Source: Deltaproteobacteria bacterium
GTDB lineage: Bacteria > Desulfobacterota > Syntrophobacteria > Syntrophobacterales > Syntrophobacteraceae
Length of the DNA: 64,000 bases
NCBI GenBank assembly: GCA_021777755.1
Contig: JAJYDE010000018.1
Coordinates: 1 to 64,000 of the forward strand
Direction: 5' to 3'
Part shown: one piece after another, positions 33,002-42,214 of the stretch
How positions within the stretch are numbered: position 1 is the stretch's first letter
Layout of the letters: each line of letters begins with the position of its first letter
Program-made: the position numbers and the translations under genes
Notes under the pieces: generated by a model
Database searches by the model: none
What the model saw: only the letters and a program-made list of their open reading frames with translations
What the model was told of the DNA's origin: nothing

Positions 33002-33577
33002 ATGCGCAAGAGGGCGGCAAGATGCATGGTGGTGGGGTGCATCGCAATCATGTCGTACATTCCGGTGCCGGCGCGGGCGGGGATTCGGAAGGACGTGCGC
33101 GCCTACATAGCGAACAAGAGGACCGTGGACTGGGAAACAGCGTCGCGGATCGCGGCGGCGCTTGTCGCAAGTGCGCAAAGGCTTGCCCGCAGCCATGGGG
33201 AAAGGGACGAGATGTTCTGGCTGGGCGTCCTTGTCGGTATCGCCCAGACCGAATCGAATTTCTCGCCGGTCGCAGTATCCGGTAAGGACGCCCTGGGCGT
33301 CATGCAAGTGCACTGGCCGACTTGGGGCAGGAAGATGGAGGCCTACGGCTTCGGGCGCGAAGCGCTCTTCGATCCCGCCATCAACGTGCTGTGCGGCTCG
33401 GCGATCTACTCCGATTGCGTGTCCGGGGCGGGTGAAGACGTTGTGGGAGGACTTTACCGATATTATGGAGCCCCCGACCGGGGATACGCTGTAAAGGTCC
33501 TCCGACACGCGGTTGAATTTACCGTAGCGCAGAAGCGGATGAATGCATCGCAAGATGCGAATCGACAAACGGAATGA
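33002..33577 (+). CDS. pilT: PilT-type lytic transglycosylase
   Basis: A 191-residue exported muramidase of the SLT family (R64 PilT, not the retraction ATPase of the same name). The signal peptide ends near VPARAG. The catalytic Glu is in IAQTESNFSPVAVSGKDALG (about residues 81-100), followed by GVMQVHWPTWG and YYGAPDRGYAVKVL. It opens peptidoglycan for pilus or channel assembly. The stop overlaps ATG 33574, in frame with the next small gene. Confidence 0.9.
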   Translation: MRKRAARCMVVGCIAIMSYIPVPARAGIRKDVRAYIANKRTVDWETASRIAAALVASAQRLARSHGERDEMFWLGVLVGIAQTESNFSPVAVSGKDALGVMQVHWPTWGRKMEAYGFGREALFDPAINVLCGSAIYSDCVSGAGEDVVGGLYRYYGAPDRGYAVKVLRHAVEFTVAQKRMNASQDANRQTE

Positions 33578-33588
33578 GGGGATTGGCG

Positions 33589-33855
33589 ATGGGAAAAGCG
33601 GAATATACGTCCGAAAAAGTGAAAGAAATGATGGCGGAAATGGATGCTATTCCGCCGAAGACAAAAATATTGTCAACCTTTGCCATGATACAGGAGATAT
33701 CGGCTCAGATATTGGGAATGGTAGAAAAAGGGTATGGCTATGAAGAAATTGCACAATATTTAACTGAAAATGAAATCCCGATCAAAGTGAATACCCTGAA
33801 AAACTATTTAATGAAAGCCAAGGCGAAAAAAAAGAAACCTGATGAAGGACATTGA
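33589..33855 (+). CDS. small basic HTH-like protein
   Basis: An 88-residue protein with a helical N-terminus and a segment (GYGYEEIAQYLTENEIPIKV, then NTLKNYLMKAKAKKKK) that looks like a helix-turn-helix of the kind seen in plasmid mobilisation and TraK-type proteins. ATG 33589 has AGGGG about seven bases upstream; ATG 33574 overlaps the preceding stop. The bases here are more AT-rich than in neighbouring genes. A role as a DNA-binding transfer accessory or regulator is likely but not proven. Confidence 0.6.
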   Translation: MGKAEYTSEKVKEMMAEMDAIPPKTKILSTFAMIQEISAQILGMVEKGYGYEEIAQYLTENEIPIKVNTLKNYLMKAKAKKKKPDEGH

Positions 33856-33875
33856 CGCCGAAAGCGGAGGGGAAA

Positions 33876-36305
33876 GTGGTGAGAACACTCATTATCACGG
33901 AAAAACCATCGGTGGCCGGGGATTTTGCGAAAGCGCTCGGGGTGAGCGACAAAAGAGATGGGTACATCGAGGGTAATGGTTACGCAATCGCGTGGGCGTT
34001 CGGACATCTGACCGAACTCAAAGAACCTCACGATTACGAGGATGAATATCGAGACTGGAATATGGACGTTCTGCCGATCCTGCCGGAAAAGGTCGAGTAC
34101 AAAGCGCTTGCAAGCGGCAGGAAGCAGCTTTCGACCATCGGGAAATTGCTCAAAGGCGATTTTTCCCGGGTGGTCATCGCAACCGACGCCGGGCGGGAGG
34201 GAGAGGTGATAGCCCGGACGATCCTTCAGGCCTGCGGCTTCGAGGACCGTCGGAAACTGTACAGGTTCTGGTCTTCTCAAGCACTCACCCCCGAGGTTGT
34301 AAGAGCCGGGATGGAAATGCTCAAGCCCGCCGCCGACTACGACCGGCTCTGGGAGGCGGGACAAGCCAGACAGATCGCGGACTGGCTGGTCGGCATAAAC
34401 GGGACGCGCGCCGCAACTCTGCGGTGGCGCGGCCCGGTCGGCTCGCAAACATACTCGGTCGGCAGGGTGCAAACGGCCGTTTTGTCGCTTCTGGTGGACC
34501 GAAAGCGAGAGCGGGAGCATTTCACGTCTGTGCCTTACTGGACCGTCGAATGCGGTTTCAAGAAAAACGCGGACGCCTGGCGAGGCACATGGTTCAAGGT
34601 CGATGAGACCCGGTTTTCCTCGGAAAAAGAAGCCCGGAGCATTCTCGAAAAAATCGGCGGGAAAACTGGCGAAGTTACGGAGGTGAAGCGCGAAAGGAAA
34701 AAGGAGCCGCCTCCCCTGCTCTATTCGCTTACGGAACTTCAGCAGGACGCGAACCGCAAACACGGTTTCACGGCGCAAAGGACGCTCGATCTCGCCCAGA
34801 AACTCTACGAGGAGCGCAAGTGCCTGTCGTATCCCCGGACCGATTCGCGGGTCCTGGGCAGTCAATGCGTGACGCTGGCGAAGGAAATCATCGAAAAACT
34901 CACTCCCGGTCACACAAGGCTTTTCGCGGGAGTGCGGGCGGGACTCGTAACGCTTGCGAACAAACGTGTCTTTAACGACGCGAAGCTTACAGACCATCAC
35001 GCTCTCATTCCGCTAGCGGAGTGTCCGAGGGATGCCGGAAACGACGAAAGGACCATTTGGGAAATGGTCTTGAAACGCTTCGCGGAAAGCTTCCATGCCG
35101 ACTGCGAGTACGAAAGCGTCGAAGTGGTGACGACGGTCGAGTGCGAAACCTTCAGAACCAGGGGCAAGACGATTCTCCTTCCGGGATGGCGGGAGATCCA
35201 TGGCAGCCGTGAGGACGACGAAGAGGACGCCGACGAGGAAAATGTGATGGTCCCTCTTCTGGCAAAGGGCGAGACGTGCCTGGCGCAGGACGCCGGAATC
35301 GGGGCCGGCAAAACGACACCACCGCCTGAATATAGCGAAGCTCTGCTCCTGAAGGATATGACGAATCCGTCCCGGTATGTCGAGGAAACGGAGTTCAAGG
35401 AGCTTTTCCGGGGCGAGATCGGCTTGGGCACGCAGGCCACCAGGGCCGAGTGCATCGAAAAGCTCGTCAAGCGAGGATATGCGGAGCGCAAAAAAAGGAC
35501 GCTTCTTGCGACCGATCGAGGATGTTTCCTGGTCGATTCGCTGCGCAAATGCCCGATGGCGAGCGCGCTCGCGTCTGCCAGGGAGACCGCCAGCTGGGAG
35601 GGGCAACTTGAAAAGATCGCGCTGGGTGCCGAGACTGCGGTGGACTTTTCCGAGAATATGCGGGGATTTGTAAAACGAATGGTCGAGGAGATAAGAATGA
35701 GCGAAGCGCCCGAACATGCGACTGGAATCATTGGCCAATGCCCCGTTTGCAAGGGTAGGGTGAAGGAAGGGGGCAAGGGATTCTATTGCGAGAATGGCAA
35801 GGAGGAAAACGGCGCCAAATGCCGGTTCGTCGTTTGGAAGGACATCGCGGGCAAAAACCTGGCACCGGAGGAAGGCGCCGCCCTCCTGGACGGCAAAACG
35901 ATAGGACCCTTCAAATTGACGAACAGGGAGAAAAAAAGCTTCACGGCGAACCTGGCGCTTCGCGAGGAAAACGGGCAATGGAAGGTCCGCATGGTATTCG
36001 ATGAGAGAAAAGCGATCGGCAAGTGTCCGAACTGCGGTGCGCCGGTCGTCGAAAACCCCAAGAGCTACGGGTGCTCAAAGTTCAAGGAAACGGGATGCAA
36101 GTTCGTGATTTGGAAGGAGATGAGCGGGAAAAAGATCACGGCCAAAATGGCCGCGGACATCCTTGCCGGTAAATGCGGGGTCTTGAAGGGATTCAAAAGC
36201 AAGAGCGGAAATGCCTTTTGCGCCCGTCCCAAGCTCGAAAGAAAAGAAGACGGCGGCCACGTCGTCGGGTTCGAGTTCGAGCAAAAGCAGGAACAGGCGG
36301 TATGA
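33876..36305 (+). CDS. topB: DNA topoisomerase III-like type IA topoisomerase
   Basis: An 809-residue type IA topoisomerase. The toprim start is MVRTLIITEKPSVAGDFAKALG with DAGREGEVIAR; the active Tyr lies in LSYPRTDSRVL, and QRTLDLAQKLYEERK is typical of TopB/TraE-type enzymes. The C-terminus has zinc-ribbon-like repeats (CPVCKGRVKEGGKGFYC, CPNCGAPV). RP4 carries such an enzyme as TraE. GTG starts at 33876 and 33879 follow GGAGGGG. It begins the relaxosome/coupling operon; the stop overlaps traJ. Confidence 0.93.
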   Translation: MVRTLIITEKPSVAGDFAKALGVSDKRDGYIEGNGYAIAWAFGHLTELKEPHDYEDEYRDWNMDVLPILPEKVEYKALASGRKQLSTIGKLLKGDFSRVVIATDAGREGEVIARTILQACGFEDRRKLYRFWSSQALTPEVVRAGMEMLKPAADYDRLWEAGQARQIADWLVGINGTRAATLRWRGPVGSQTYSVGRVQTAVLSLLVDRKREREHFTSVPYWTVECGFKKNADAWRGTWFKVDETRFSSEKEARSILEKIGGKTGEVTEVKRERKKEPPPLLYSLTELQQDANRKHGFTAQRTLDLAQKLYEERKCLSYPRTDSRVLGSQCVTLAKEIIEKLTPGHTRLFAGVRAGLVTLANKRVFNDAKLTDHHALIPLAECPRDAGNDERTIWEMVLKRFAESFHADCEYESVEVVTTVECETFRTRGKTILLPGWREIHGSREDDEEDADEENVMVPLLAKGETCLAQDAGIGAGKTTPPPEYSEALLLKDMTNPSRYVEETEFKELFRGEIGLGTQATRAECIEKLVKRGYAERKKRTLLATDRGCFLVDSLRKCPMASALASARETASWEGQLEKIALGAETAVDFSENMRGFVKRMVEEIRMSEAPEHATGIIGQCPVCKGRVKEGGKGFYCENGKEENGAKCRFVVWKDIAGKNLAPEEGAALLDGKTIGPFKLTNREKKSFTANLALREENGQWKVRMVFDERKAIGKCPNCGAPVVENPKSYGCSKFKETGCKFVIWKEMSGKKITAKMAADILAGKCGVLKGFKSKSGNAFCARPKLERKEDGGHVVGFEFEQKQEQAV

Positions 36306-36679
36306 TCCGTGATCTGGAAACGGGTGTGATTCGTGTGACGCGGAAAACATGTCGGCGGTTGCGTGTTCCCGTGCTGCCCGAGGAGGAAGAGAAAATCAAG
36401 GCGCTTGCAAAGAAGGGGAATATGACGGTCTCCGAATTTTTGAGGAGGCTGGCTTTGGGCTGCAAAATAAAAACGGTCCCGGATCGTGAGGCCGTGCGGC
36501 AATTGGCGGAAATAAACGCGGACCAGTCGCGGCTTGTGAACCTGTTCAAAATGTGGATGACGAAAGATGATCGTTTTTTCAGGATGACTCTTGCGGAGCG
36601 TAAGGAGGAAATCGGGAGGGTTCTCGCGGACATAAGGAGACTCCAGGAAAAGATGAGAGAGAAGGTGGAAAATCTCTGA
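36302..36679 (+). CDS. traJ: TraJ-like oriT-recognition protein
   Basis: A 125-residue ribbon-helix-helix accessory protein. VPVLPEEEEKIKALAKKGNMTVSEFLRRLALG (about residues 22-53) is the DNA-binding part and VRQLAEINADQSRLVNLFKMWM matches RP4 TraJ strongly. RP4 TraJ binds an oriT arm and recruits the relaxase TraI. Here it overlaps topB and traI, so all are made together. Its presumed target oriT is 33 kb away at the other end of the element. Confidence 0.9.
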   Translation: MIRDLETGVIRVTRKTCRRLRVPVLPEEEEKIKALAKKGNMTVSEFLRRLALGCKIKTVPDREAVRQLAEINADQSRLVNLFKMWMTKDDRFFRMTLAERKEEIGRVLADIRRLQEKMREKVENL

Positions 36680-38547
36680 TGATCGCCAAGCATGTTCAAA
36701 TATCCAAGGTCAGCGCGAGCAGCTTCAGGCGTCTCGCCAAATACCTCCTCGACAGCCAGGGTAAGGCGAATCGCGTGGGAGAAGTTCGTGTGACGAATTG
36801 CGGATCGGATGAGAACGATCCGATGTGGGCGGTGGCGGAAGTGGAAGCCGTTCAACGCGCCAACACCAGGGCTCGAACCGATAAAACCTATCATCTGACT
36901 TTATCGTTTCGCGCCGGGGAAGAGCCGGACCCGCAAGTGTTGAAGGAATTGGAAGACAGGGTTTGCGAAAAGCTCGGCTACCGCGAACATCAACGGATAA
37001 GCGTTATCCACCGCGATACCGAGCATCTCCACATTCACATCGCGATCAACAAGATACATCCCCGCAAGCTCACGATACTCGACCCTTATTACGGACAATT
37101 CAAGCTTGGAGAAATATGCGCCAGCCTTGAAGATGAATATCGCCTCGAACCGGACAATCACGCATGCAGAAAAAAGGAGAGACGGAGCAGAACGGACTCG
37201 ATGGAACGGGCCGGAGGTGTCGAAAGCGTGATTGGATTCATTCGACGTGAATGCGCCGACAAACTGAGGGTCGCAAATACGTGGGAAGAGTTGCTGGGCG
37301 TGTTGGCTGAACATGACCTGGAGGCAAAAACGAGGGGAAATGGCCTGGTCATATGCGCACCTGACGGAGTCTCGGTCAAGGCCAGTTCGATCGCACGCGA
37401 CTTTTCGATTGGAAAACTCGAAGAGCGGTTGGGTATCTTCCCTGCGGAGTCGGGAATCAAGAGTGAACAAGCCAAGCCGAAACCCGGCGAAAAAACTTAC
37501 CGAAAACGGCCGATGCCGATGCGGACCGATACCGGTTCGCTGTGGACGAAATACAGACAGGAAATGGATGCGAAGAGGGACCGAAGAGCTTCCGAACGGG
37601 CGAGGTTGAGACAAGAGAGGCAGAACCGAGTAAAAGCGGCCAAGAGTCGAGCCAAATTGGCTCGGATGGCGGCAAGGCTTGTTCGCGGAAAGTTCGCCAG
37701 GAAAGTGCTGTGTGCGTCGGCAAGGTCGAAACTGAGACGCAACCTGGAAGAAATAAATGAAAGTTATGGAATGTCCGCGAAAAAACTGAGCGATGAAACC
37801 AGGCGGACGTCATGGATCGATTGGTTGCGCGATCGCGCAACCGGGGGGGACCAGGAGGCGCTGAAGGCACTTCGTGCCCGCCAGGCTGGCGAAGTCCGGG
37901 GAAACATTTTCGAAAGGAAGGTCGGTGCGTCGAGAAACACCGGAAAGTCCTCCGAGCCCGTCGAAACCGTGACCAGAAAGGGCGGCCTCATATACCGGCT
38001 GGAAGGCGTATCGCTGAGAGACGACGGTAAACGATTGCAAGTCGGCGGGGGAGCGAGCCGGGAAGGATTGAAAAAAGCCCTCGAAATGGCAGTGGAGCGG
38101 TATGGAGAGGAGTTGTCGGTCAGGGGAAGCAACGAATTCAAGGAAGCCGTTATCCGGGCTGCAGTCGAAGCGGACTTTGAAGTGAGGTTCACCGACGAAG
38201 CAGTCGAAAAACGCCGTCTTGCTCTGGTGGCGCAAAAGGCGGCGAAAGAAGGGGCTGCCGGCAAATACGCCGAGGAGAGGAATTCGAAGAGGTGGAAAAT
38301 CCGGGACATCGAAGAACACAGGGTTTTTTCAGCGAAGGACGCCGGGGTTTACGTCTTCGGCGGACTGCGCCGAGTTGACGGCGAAGCCCTCGCGCTGCTT
38401 GAAAAGGACGGGGTGGTATTCGTCACTCCGGTACTCGCCGCGACGGAGGCGAGGTTGAAGCGTTGCGGGCTTGGAGAAATGGTTTCCGTATCCGATACGG
38501 GACATGTCGAAAGGCGAGGTCGCAAACGAGAAGGAGCAAGCTTGTGA
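36679..38547 (+). CDS. traI: TraI, MOBP-type relaxase
   Basis: A 622-residue relaxase. The first 300 residues match RP4 TraI closely: MIAKHVQISKVSASSFRRLA, catalytic Tyr22 in LAKYLLDSQGK, RVTNCGSD, KTYHLTLSFRAGE, and the metal-binding HRDTEHLHIHIAINKIHP motif. It nicks oriT and stays bound to the 5' end. After a basic linker, the C-terminal part (about 410-600) resembles large polyvalent protein-associated domains. It is shorter than RP4 TraI (732). The ATG overlaps the traJ stop. Confidence 0.95.
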   Translation: MIAKHVQISKVSASSFRRLAKYLLDSQGKANRVGEVRVTNCGSDENDPMWAVAEVEAVQRANTRARTDKTYHLTLSFRAGEEPDPQVLKELEDRVCEKLGYREHQRISVIHRDTEHLHIHIAINKIHPRKLTILDPYYGQFKLGEICASLEDEYRLEPDNHACRKKERRSRTDSMERAGGVESVIGFIRRECADKLRVANTWEELLGVLAEHDLEAKTRGNGLVICAPDGVSVKASSIARDFSIGKLEERLGIFPAESGIKSEQAKPKPGEKTYRKRPMPMRTDTGSLWTKYRQEMDAKRDRRASERARLRQERQNRVKAAKSRAKLARMAARLVRGKFARKVLCASARSKLRRNLEEINESYGMSAKKLSDETRRTSWIDWLRDRATGGDQEALKALRARQAGEVRGNIFERKVGASRNTGKSSEPVETVTRKGGLIYRLEGVSLRDDGKRLQVGGGASREGLKKALEMAVERYGEELSVRGSNEFKEAVIRAAVEADFEVRFTDEAVEKRRLALVAQKAAKEGAAGKYAEERNSKRWKIRDIEEHRVFSAKDAGVYVFGGLRRVDGEALALLEKDGVVFVTPVLAATEARLKRCGLGEMVSVSDTGHVERRGRKREGASL

Positions 38548-40367
38548 GTAAAACAAATGGATGGTTGACGGATGCGGTTGCAGTATCGGTTTTGATGCTG
38601 GCAGGCATGGCCGCGGCCACTCAAACGTTCGCTTATCTGCTCGGATATCATGCGGACTTGGGCGTGAGATGGGGGACGCTCTACCGGCCTTGGGAAATAT
38701 TCGTCTGGTATGCCCGTTGGAAAGGCGCGGGCCTGCAAGCGCAGTTCATGAAGTCCGCAAGCGTGGGGCTTGTCTGCTCGGCGCTGGGGCTCCTCGGCTT
38801 TCTTTGGTATTCGATCAACCGGGCCAACACCGCGAAAGCCGATGAAACCATCCACGGGTCCGCACGCTGGGCGGAAAGAAACGATATCGAAAAGGCCAGT
38901 TTGATCGGAAAGGAAGGCGTATATGTCGGCGCCGTTTACAGCCGTCATCGGCTGTTCCGGAAGAGATTGCAATACCTCCGCCACAACGGCCCCGAACACG
39001 TGCTTTGCTACGCACCGACACGAAGCGGCAAGGGTGTCGGGCTGGTCATCCCGACACTGCTGAGCTGGCCGCACAGCGCCGTCGTCACGGACCTCAAGGG
39101 TGAACTCTGGGCGCTCACCTCGGGATGGCGCAAGGAACACGCCGAAAATCTGGTCCTGAGATTCGAGCCGGCGGCGCACGGGTCCGTAAAATGGAATCCC
39201 CTCGACGAGATACGGACGGATAGGGGCAAAATCGTGGGCGATGTGCAAAACCTCGCCAATCTCATCGTGGATCCCGACGGACGAGGCCTCGTGGACCACT
39301 GGCAGAAAACGAGTTGGGCGCTGCTTACCGGCGTAATGCTCTATATGCTCTACAGGCGCGAAAAAGACGGGACCGAGGCGAGTCTGGCGGAATTGGACAG
39401 AATCCTTTCCGACCCGAAAAAACCGGCGGCGGAGCTTTGGCAGGACATGATCGATTTCAGGGATGGACACCCCGATGTCCTGAGGAATATAACGGGCACG
39501 GGACGAGATATGGCCGACCGCCCGGAAAACGAGGCCGGATCGGTGCTTTCGACCGCCAAAAGCTATTTGTCTTTGTATCGCGATCCCGTTGTAAGCGACA
39601 ACACCGGGACGAGCGAATTCAGCATTTCCGATCTGATGCATCATGACCGCGCGGTCACCCTCTACATCGTCACCGCGCCCACGGACAAGGGCCGGCTGAG
39701 ACCTCTCGTGCGTGTACTCGTGAACATGATCGTGAGGATACTCGCCGAAAAGCTGGAGTTTGAAAAGGGACGACCCGTGGCGAAATACAAGCACCGACTG
39801 CTGCTCATGATGGACGAGTTCGCCAGTCTTGGTAAACTGGAAATAATGCAGGAATCGCTCGCCTACCTGGCGGGTTACGGAATCAAAGCGTATTTGATTC
39901 TACAGGACATAGGGCAGCTTAACAGTGAGAAAAGCGGATACGGTGCGGACGAAAGCATATCGAGCAATTGTCACGTTCAGTGCGCATTTCCCCCGAACAG
40001 AATCGAGACGGCGGAACATCTTTCCAAACTTACGGGCACGACTACGATAGTCAAAAGGCAAATCAGCGAGAGCGGCGGAAGGACATCCGTTACGCTGGGA
40101 CATGCCTCCCACACGATGCAAGAGATCCAGAGGCCTTTAATGACTCCGGACGAAACAATGAGAATGAAGGGACCGATCAAGGACAAGGATGGCACCATCA
40201 AGGAGCCTGGCGAAATGTTGATCTTTTGCGCCGGCTTTCCAGCCGTTCGCGGCGTTCAGCCGCTCTATTTTCAAGATCCGGTTTTCGACCGGCGAGCTGA
40301 AATCGAAGCGCCCGAGGTAACGGACAGGACGGCGGAAAACGAAGGGGAAAAAGCCACGGACAGCTAA
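38544..40367 (+). CDS. traG: TraG, type IV coupling protein
   Basis: A 607-residue VirD4/TraG coupling ATPase. Two N-terminal membrane helices (about 12-32 and 73-95) precede HGSARWAERNDI, Walker A YAPTRSGKGVGLVIPTL (about 156-172), KLVLTDLKGELW-like text and Walker B LLLMMDEFASLGKL (about 415-430). It joins the relaxosome to the Trb channel. Start GTG 38544 overlaps traI, with AAGGAG seven bases upstream. It is the last gene of the element before tRNA-Thr. Confidence 0.95.
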   Translation: MSKTNGWLTDAVAVSVLMLAGMAAATQTFAYLLGYHADLGVRWGTLYRPWEIFVWYARWKGAGLQAQFMKSASVGLVCSALGLLGFLWYSINRANTAKADETIHGSARWAERNDIEKASLIGKEGVYVGAVYSRHRLFRKRLQYLRHNGPEHVLCYAPTRSGKGVGLVIPTLLSWPHSAVVTDLKGELWALTSGWRKEHAENLVLRFEPAAHGSVKWNPLDEIRTDRGKIVGDVQNLANLIVDPDGRGLVDHWQKTSWALLTGVMLYMLYRREKDGTEASLAELDRILSDPKKPAAELWQDMIDFRDGHPDVLRNITGTGRDMADRPENEAGSVLSTAKSYLSLYRDPVVSDNTGTSEFSISDLMHHDRAVTLYIVTAPTDKGRLRPLVRVLVNMIVRILAEKLEFEKGRPVAKYKHRLLLMMDEFASLGKLEIMQESLAYLAGYGIKAYLILQDIGQLNSEKSGYGADESISSNCHVQCAFPPNRIETAEHLSKLTGTTTIVKRQISESGGRTSVTLGHASHTMQEIQRPLMTPDETMRMKGPIKDKDGTIKEPGEMLIFCAGFPAVRGVQPLYFQDPVFDRRAEIEAPEVTDRTAENEGEKATDS

Positions 40368-40649
40368 CACTCCATCGTTCTCAAAGGAGTATCCGCAGGG
40401 CTGCTCCGAAAACAATTTCCAGAGTTGGAAAAGAGATACTGGAAAGGGGTACTCTGGTCGCCGAGCTATTTCCCTTCGTCTTGCGGCAGGGCTCCCATAT
40501 CCATAATCCGGCAGTACATCGATCACATCCAATAAATGGGTGCAAACCGGGCGCAAACAGCACCCAAAATCGGGCCGATTTGCGGCGGCTTGCGGACATC
40601 CACAAAAAAGAGGGGCGGTCCGAAGTGTCGTCCCTCTTGATTTTCCTAA
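40368..40649. other. right end of the element (att region)
   Basis: No gene is visible. Near the tRNA it has a perfect 15-bp dyad (40567-40581, AAATCGG-G-CCGATTT) and a pair of near-repeats GTGCAAAC/GCGCAAAC at about 40540-40556, of the kind found as recombinase arm sites. The tRNA terminator is at 40604-40638. The 3' end of tRNA-Thr is the likely integration site; the left copy lies outside the window. Confidence 0.55.
40604..40638 (-). terminator. tRNA-Thr terminator
   Basis: On the minus strand AAGAGGG pairs with CCCTCTT (40632-40638 with 40608-40614) and is followed by a T run (40604-40609 read on the minus strand). It begins 12 bases after the tRNA 3' end. Confidence 0.75.
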
Positions 40650-40721
40650 AGCCGGCGATGGGATTTGAACCCGCGGCCTGCTGATTACGAATCAGCTGCT
40701 CTACCCCTGAGCTACGCCGGC
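40650..40721 (-). tRNA. tRNA-Thr (CGT)
   Basis: A 72-nt cloverleaf. The acceptor stem pairs GCCGGCG with CGCCGGC, the T arm contains GGTTCAAATCC, and the anticodon loop TTCGTAA gives CGT (Thr). The CCA end is not encoded. The gene 3' end faces the mobile element, the normal geometry for tRNA-targeting integrases. The element starts just past it. Confidence 0.96.
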
Positions 40722-40738
40722 GACGAGCGTAAGAGATT

Positions 40739-40767
40739 TATGTATCACAGGTCTTTGCGGAAATCAA
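40739..40767 (-). promoter_or_regulatory. promoter of tRNA-Thr
   Basis: On the minus strand TTGATT (40762-40767) and TACATA (40739-40744) are 17 bases apart, about 18 bases before the tRNA 5' end. Confidence 0.6.
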
Positions 40768-40829
40768 CTCCGCACATTTGCCCCGGTTCGTCCCCCGAAT
40801 CTGGCTCTTCGGAAGGCAGTGTTGCCGCT

Positions 40830-41327
40830 TCATTGAATCTTATCACTATTTTCCCCGTGTTCGCAGGGGCGCAAAAATTCAAGCTCCTCGGCATGCGCGG
40901 GCCTAACAAACACCACGGCGATATCGTAATGGAGGTCTTTTCCAGCCAAAGGATGATTGTAGTCCACCGTAATGGTCGAATCGGTTTTTTCCTTCACGAA
41001 ATAGCTGTACTGCGACCCTGTGCCGCTATTTTTTGCTATCGCCCATTTTCCCGCAACCAAGTCGCGGCCGGCGGGGAATTCGGATAGCTCATAGGTTTTC
41101 ACCTGGTCATGGTCGAGTTCGCCAAACGCCTCGCCCGCGGGGATGGTCAATTCCAGCCTCGCCCCCTGCTCGAGCCCGGTCAGGGCTTCTTCCAGGGCCG
41201 CAATGAGTTGGCCGTAGCCCACTATGAAATTCATCGACGCGGCTTCCTTTTCGCCTTTTACGTAGGAGCCGTCGCTCAGCCTAAGGCTGTATTCGATCAC
41301 CACAAAACTGTTTCGGGCAATTTTCAT
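40830..41327 (-). CDS. slyD: SlyD-like FKBP-type peptidyl-prolyl isomerase
   Basis: A 165-residue FKBP/SlyD-family isomerase. It has the SlyD order of FKBP half (VVIEYSLRLSDGSYVKG, FIVGYGQLIAALEEALTGLEQG), the IF flap (LTIPAGEAFGELDHDQV) and the second FKBP half (VDYNHPLAGKDLHYDIAVVFV). The His-rich metal tail of E. coli SlyD is missing; only EHGE remains near the end. A cytoplasmic folding helper. It belongs to the chromosome side of the tRNA. Confidence 0.92.
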   Translation of the reverse strand: MKIARNSFVVIEYSLRLSDGSYVKGEKEAASMNFIVGYGQLIAALEEALTGLEQGARLELTIPAGEAFGELDHDQVKTYELSEFPAGRDLVAGKWAIAKNSGTGSQYSYFVKEKTDSTITVDYNHPLAGKDLHYDIAVVFVRPAHAEELEFLRPCEHGENSDKIQ

Positions 41328-41356
41328 CTCTGTCTCGCTGTTGCCTGACCCTTGGA

Positions 41357-41962
41357 TTAGTTCTCACTTGCCATATAGCCGAGTTCGCGAGCCGCACGCG
41401 CGTGTTCTTCGGCCTCCACCTCTTCGCCCATGGCCCGAAGAGCTATGGACAGGTTGAAGTGCGCGGCCCCCGTGAAGAGACCCTCCTGGATCATTTTGCG
41501 GGAAAGTTCGACCGAGGCTTCAAGTTGCCCGGCCTCGATGTGGGCGGCGGCAAGCAACTGATAGGCCCTGGGCGAGCCGGGCATGAGTTCGAGCGCCCTT
41601 TCGCCGTGAATGACGGCTTTTTCCGGCAGGCCGCCTCGAAGATAACCGAAGGCGAGGTTGCTGTGAGCCGGGCCGAGGTCGGGGTTGATCTCGAGTGCCT
41701 TGAGGTTTGCCTCGATGCTCTTTTCCGGTTCACCCTCGGCATAAAGCCCCCCGAGGTTGACATAGGCCTCCGCCAATTCAGGGTCGCACTCGATCGCCTG
41801 TTTGAATTCGGAGACGGCCTCCGCGGTCAATCCCTTGTGCGAGTAGGCCAGGCCGAGATTATAATGTACGGCCGCCGACTGCGGTTCGAAGGCCAGTTGC
41901 TCTTTGAGAAACTTGATGTAGAGGTTGAGTTTGGCATTACTCTCGTGGCCGGTATTTGTCAT
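41357..41962 (-). CDS. tetratricopeptide-repeat protein
   Basis: A 201-residue protein made of about five 34-residue TPR units; typical text is AVHYNLGLAYSHKGLTAEAV, ELAEAYVNLGGLYAEGE and GPAHSNLAFGYLRGGLPEKA. It has no signal peptide and so is probably cytoplasmic, a protein-binding scaffold. It is on the same strand as slyD, 29 bases before it, so the two may share a transcript. The partner is unknown. Confidence 0.85.
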   Translation of the reverse strand: MTNTGHESNAKLNLYIKFLKEQLAFEPQSAAVHYNLGLAYSHKGLTAEAVSEFKQAIECDPELAEAYVNLGGLYAEGEPEKSIEANLKALEINPDLGPAHSNLAFGYLRGGLPEKAVIHGERALELMPGSPRAYQLLAAAHIEAGQLEASVELSRKMIQEGLFTGAAHFNLSIALRAMGEEVEAEEHARAARELGYMASEN

Positions 41963-42214
41963 TGTGTTTTCTTTCTCCTTGGGGTATATAGCCTGGATTC
42001 AAGTGGAAAAGTGCGGAAAACCCTGAAATTCATGGACCTTCCGCTTGGAGCGCAATCCGGATGCCGGTTTGCCTCCCCCCTTCGAGGCGTAAAAAAAACC
42101 ATTTTAACTCAAGGGGGCTTGGTTGGAAAGCTTTTCGATGCGCGAGGCGCCGAGTCTCGGTTGATCCAGTCCATCCATGACCTTGATGGTGCTGAAATAT
42201 CGGGATTTTTTTTG

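Noticed and set aside
40481-40684. Plus-strand frame running into the tRNA
   Set aside because: It reads through the terminator and the tRNA 3' end; this is a common artefact next to tRNA genes and not an integrase remnant that I can support.
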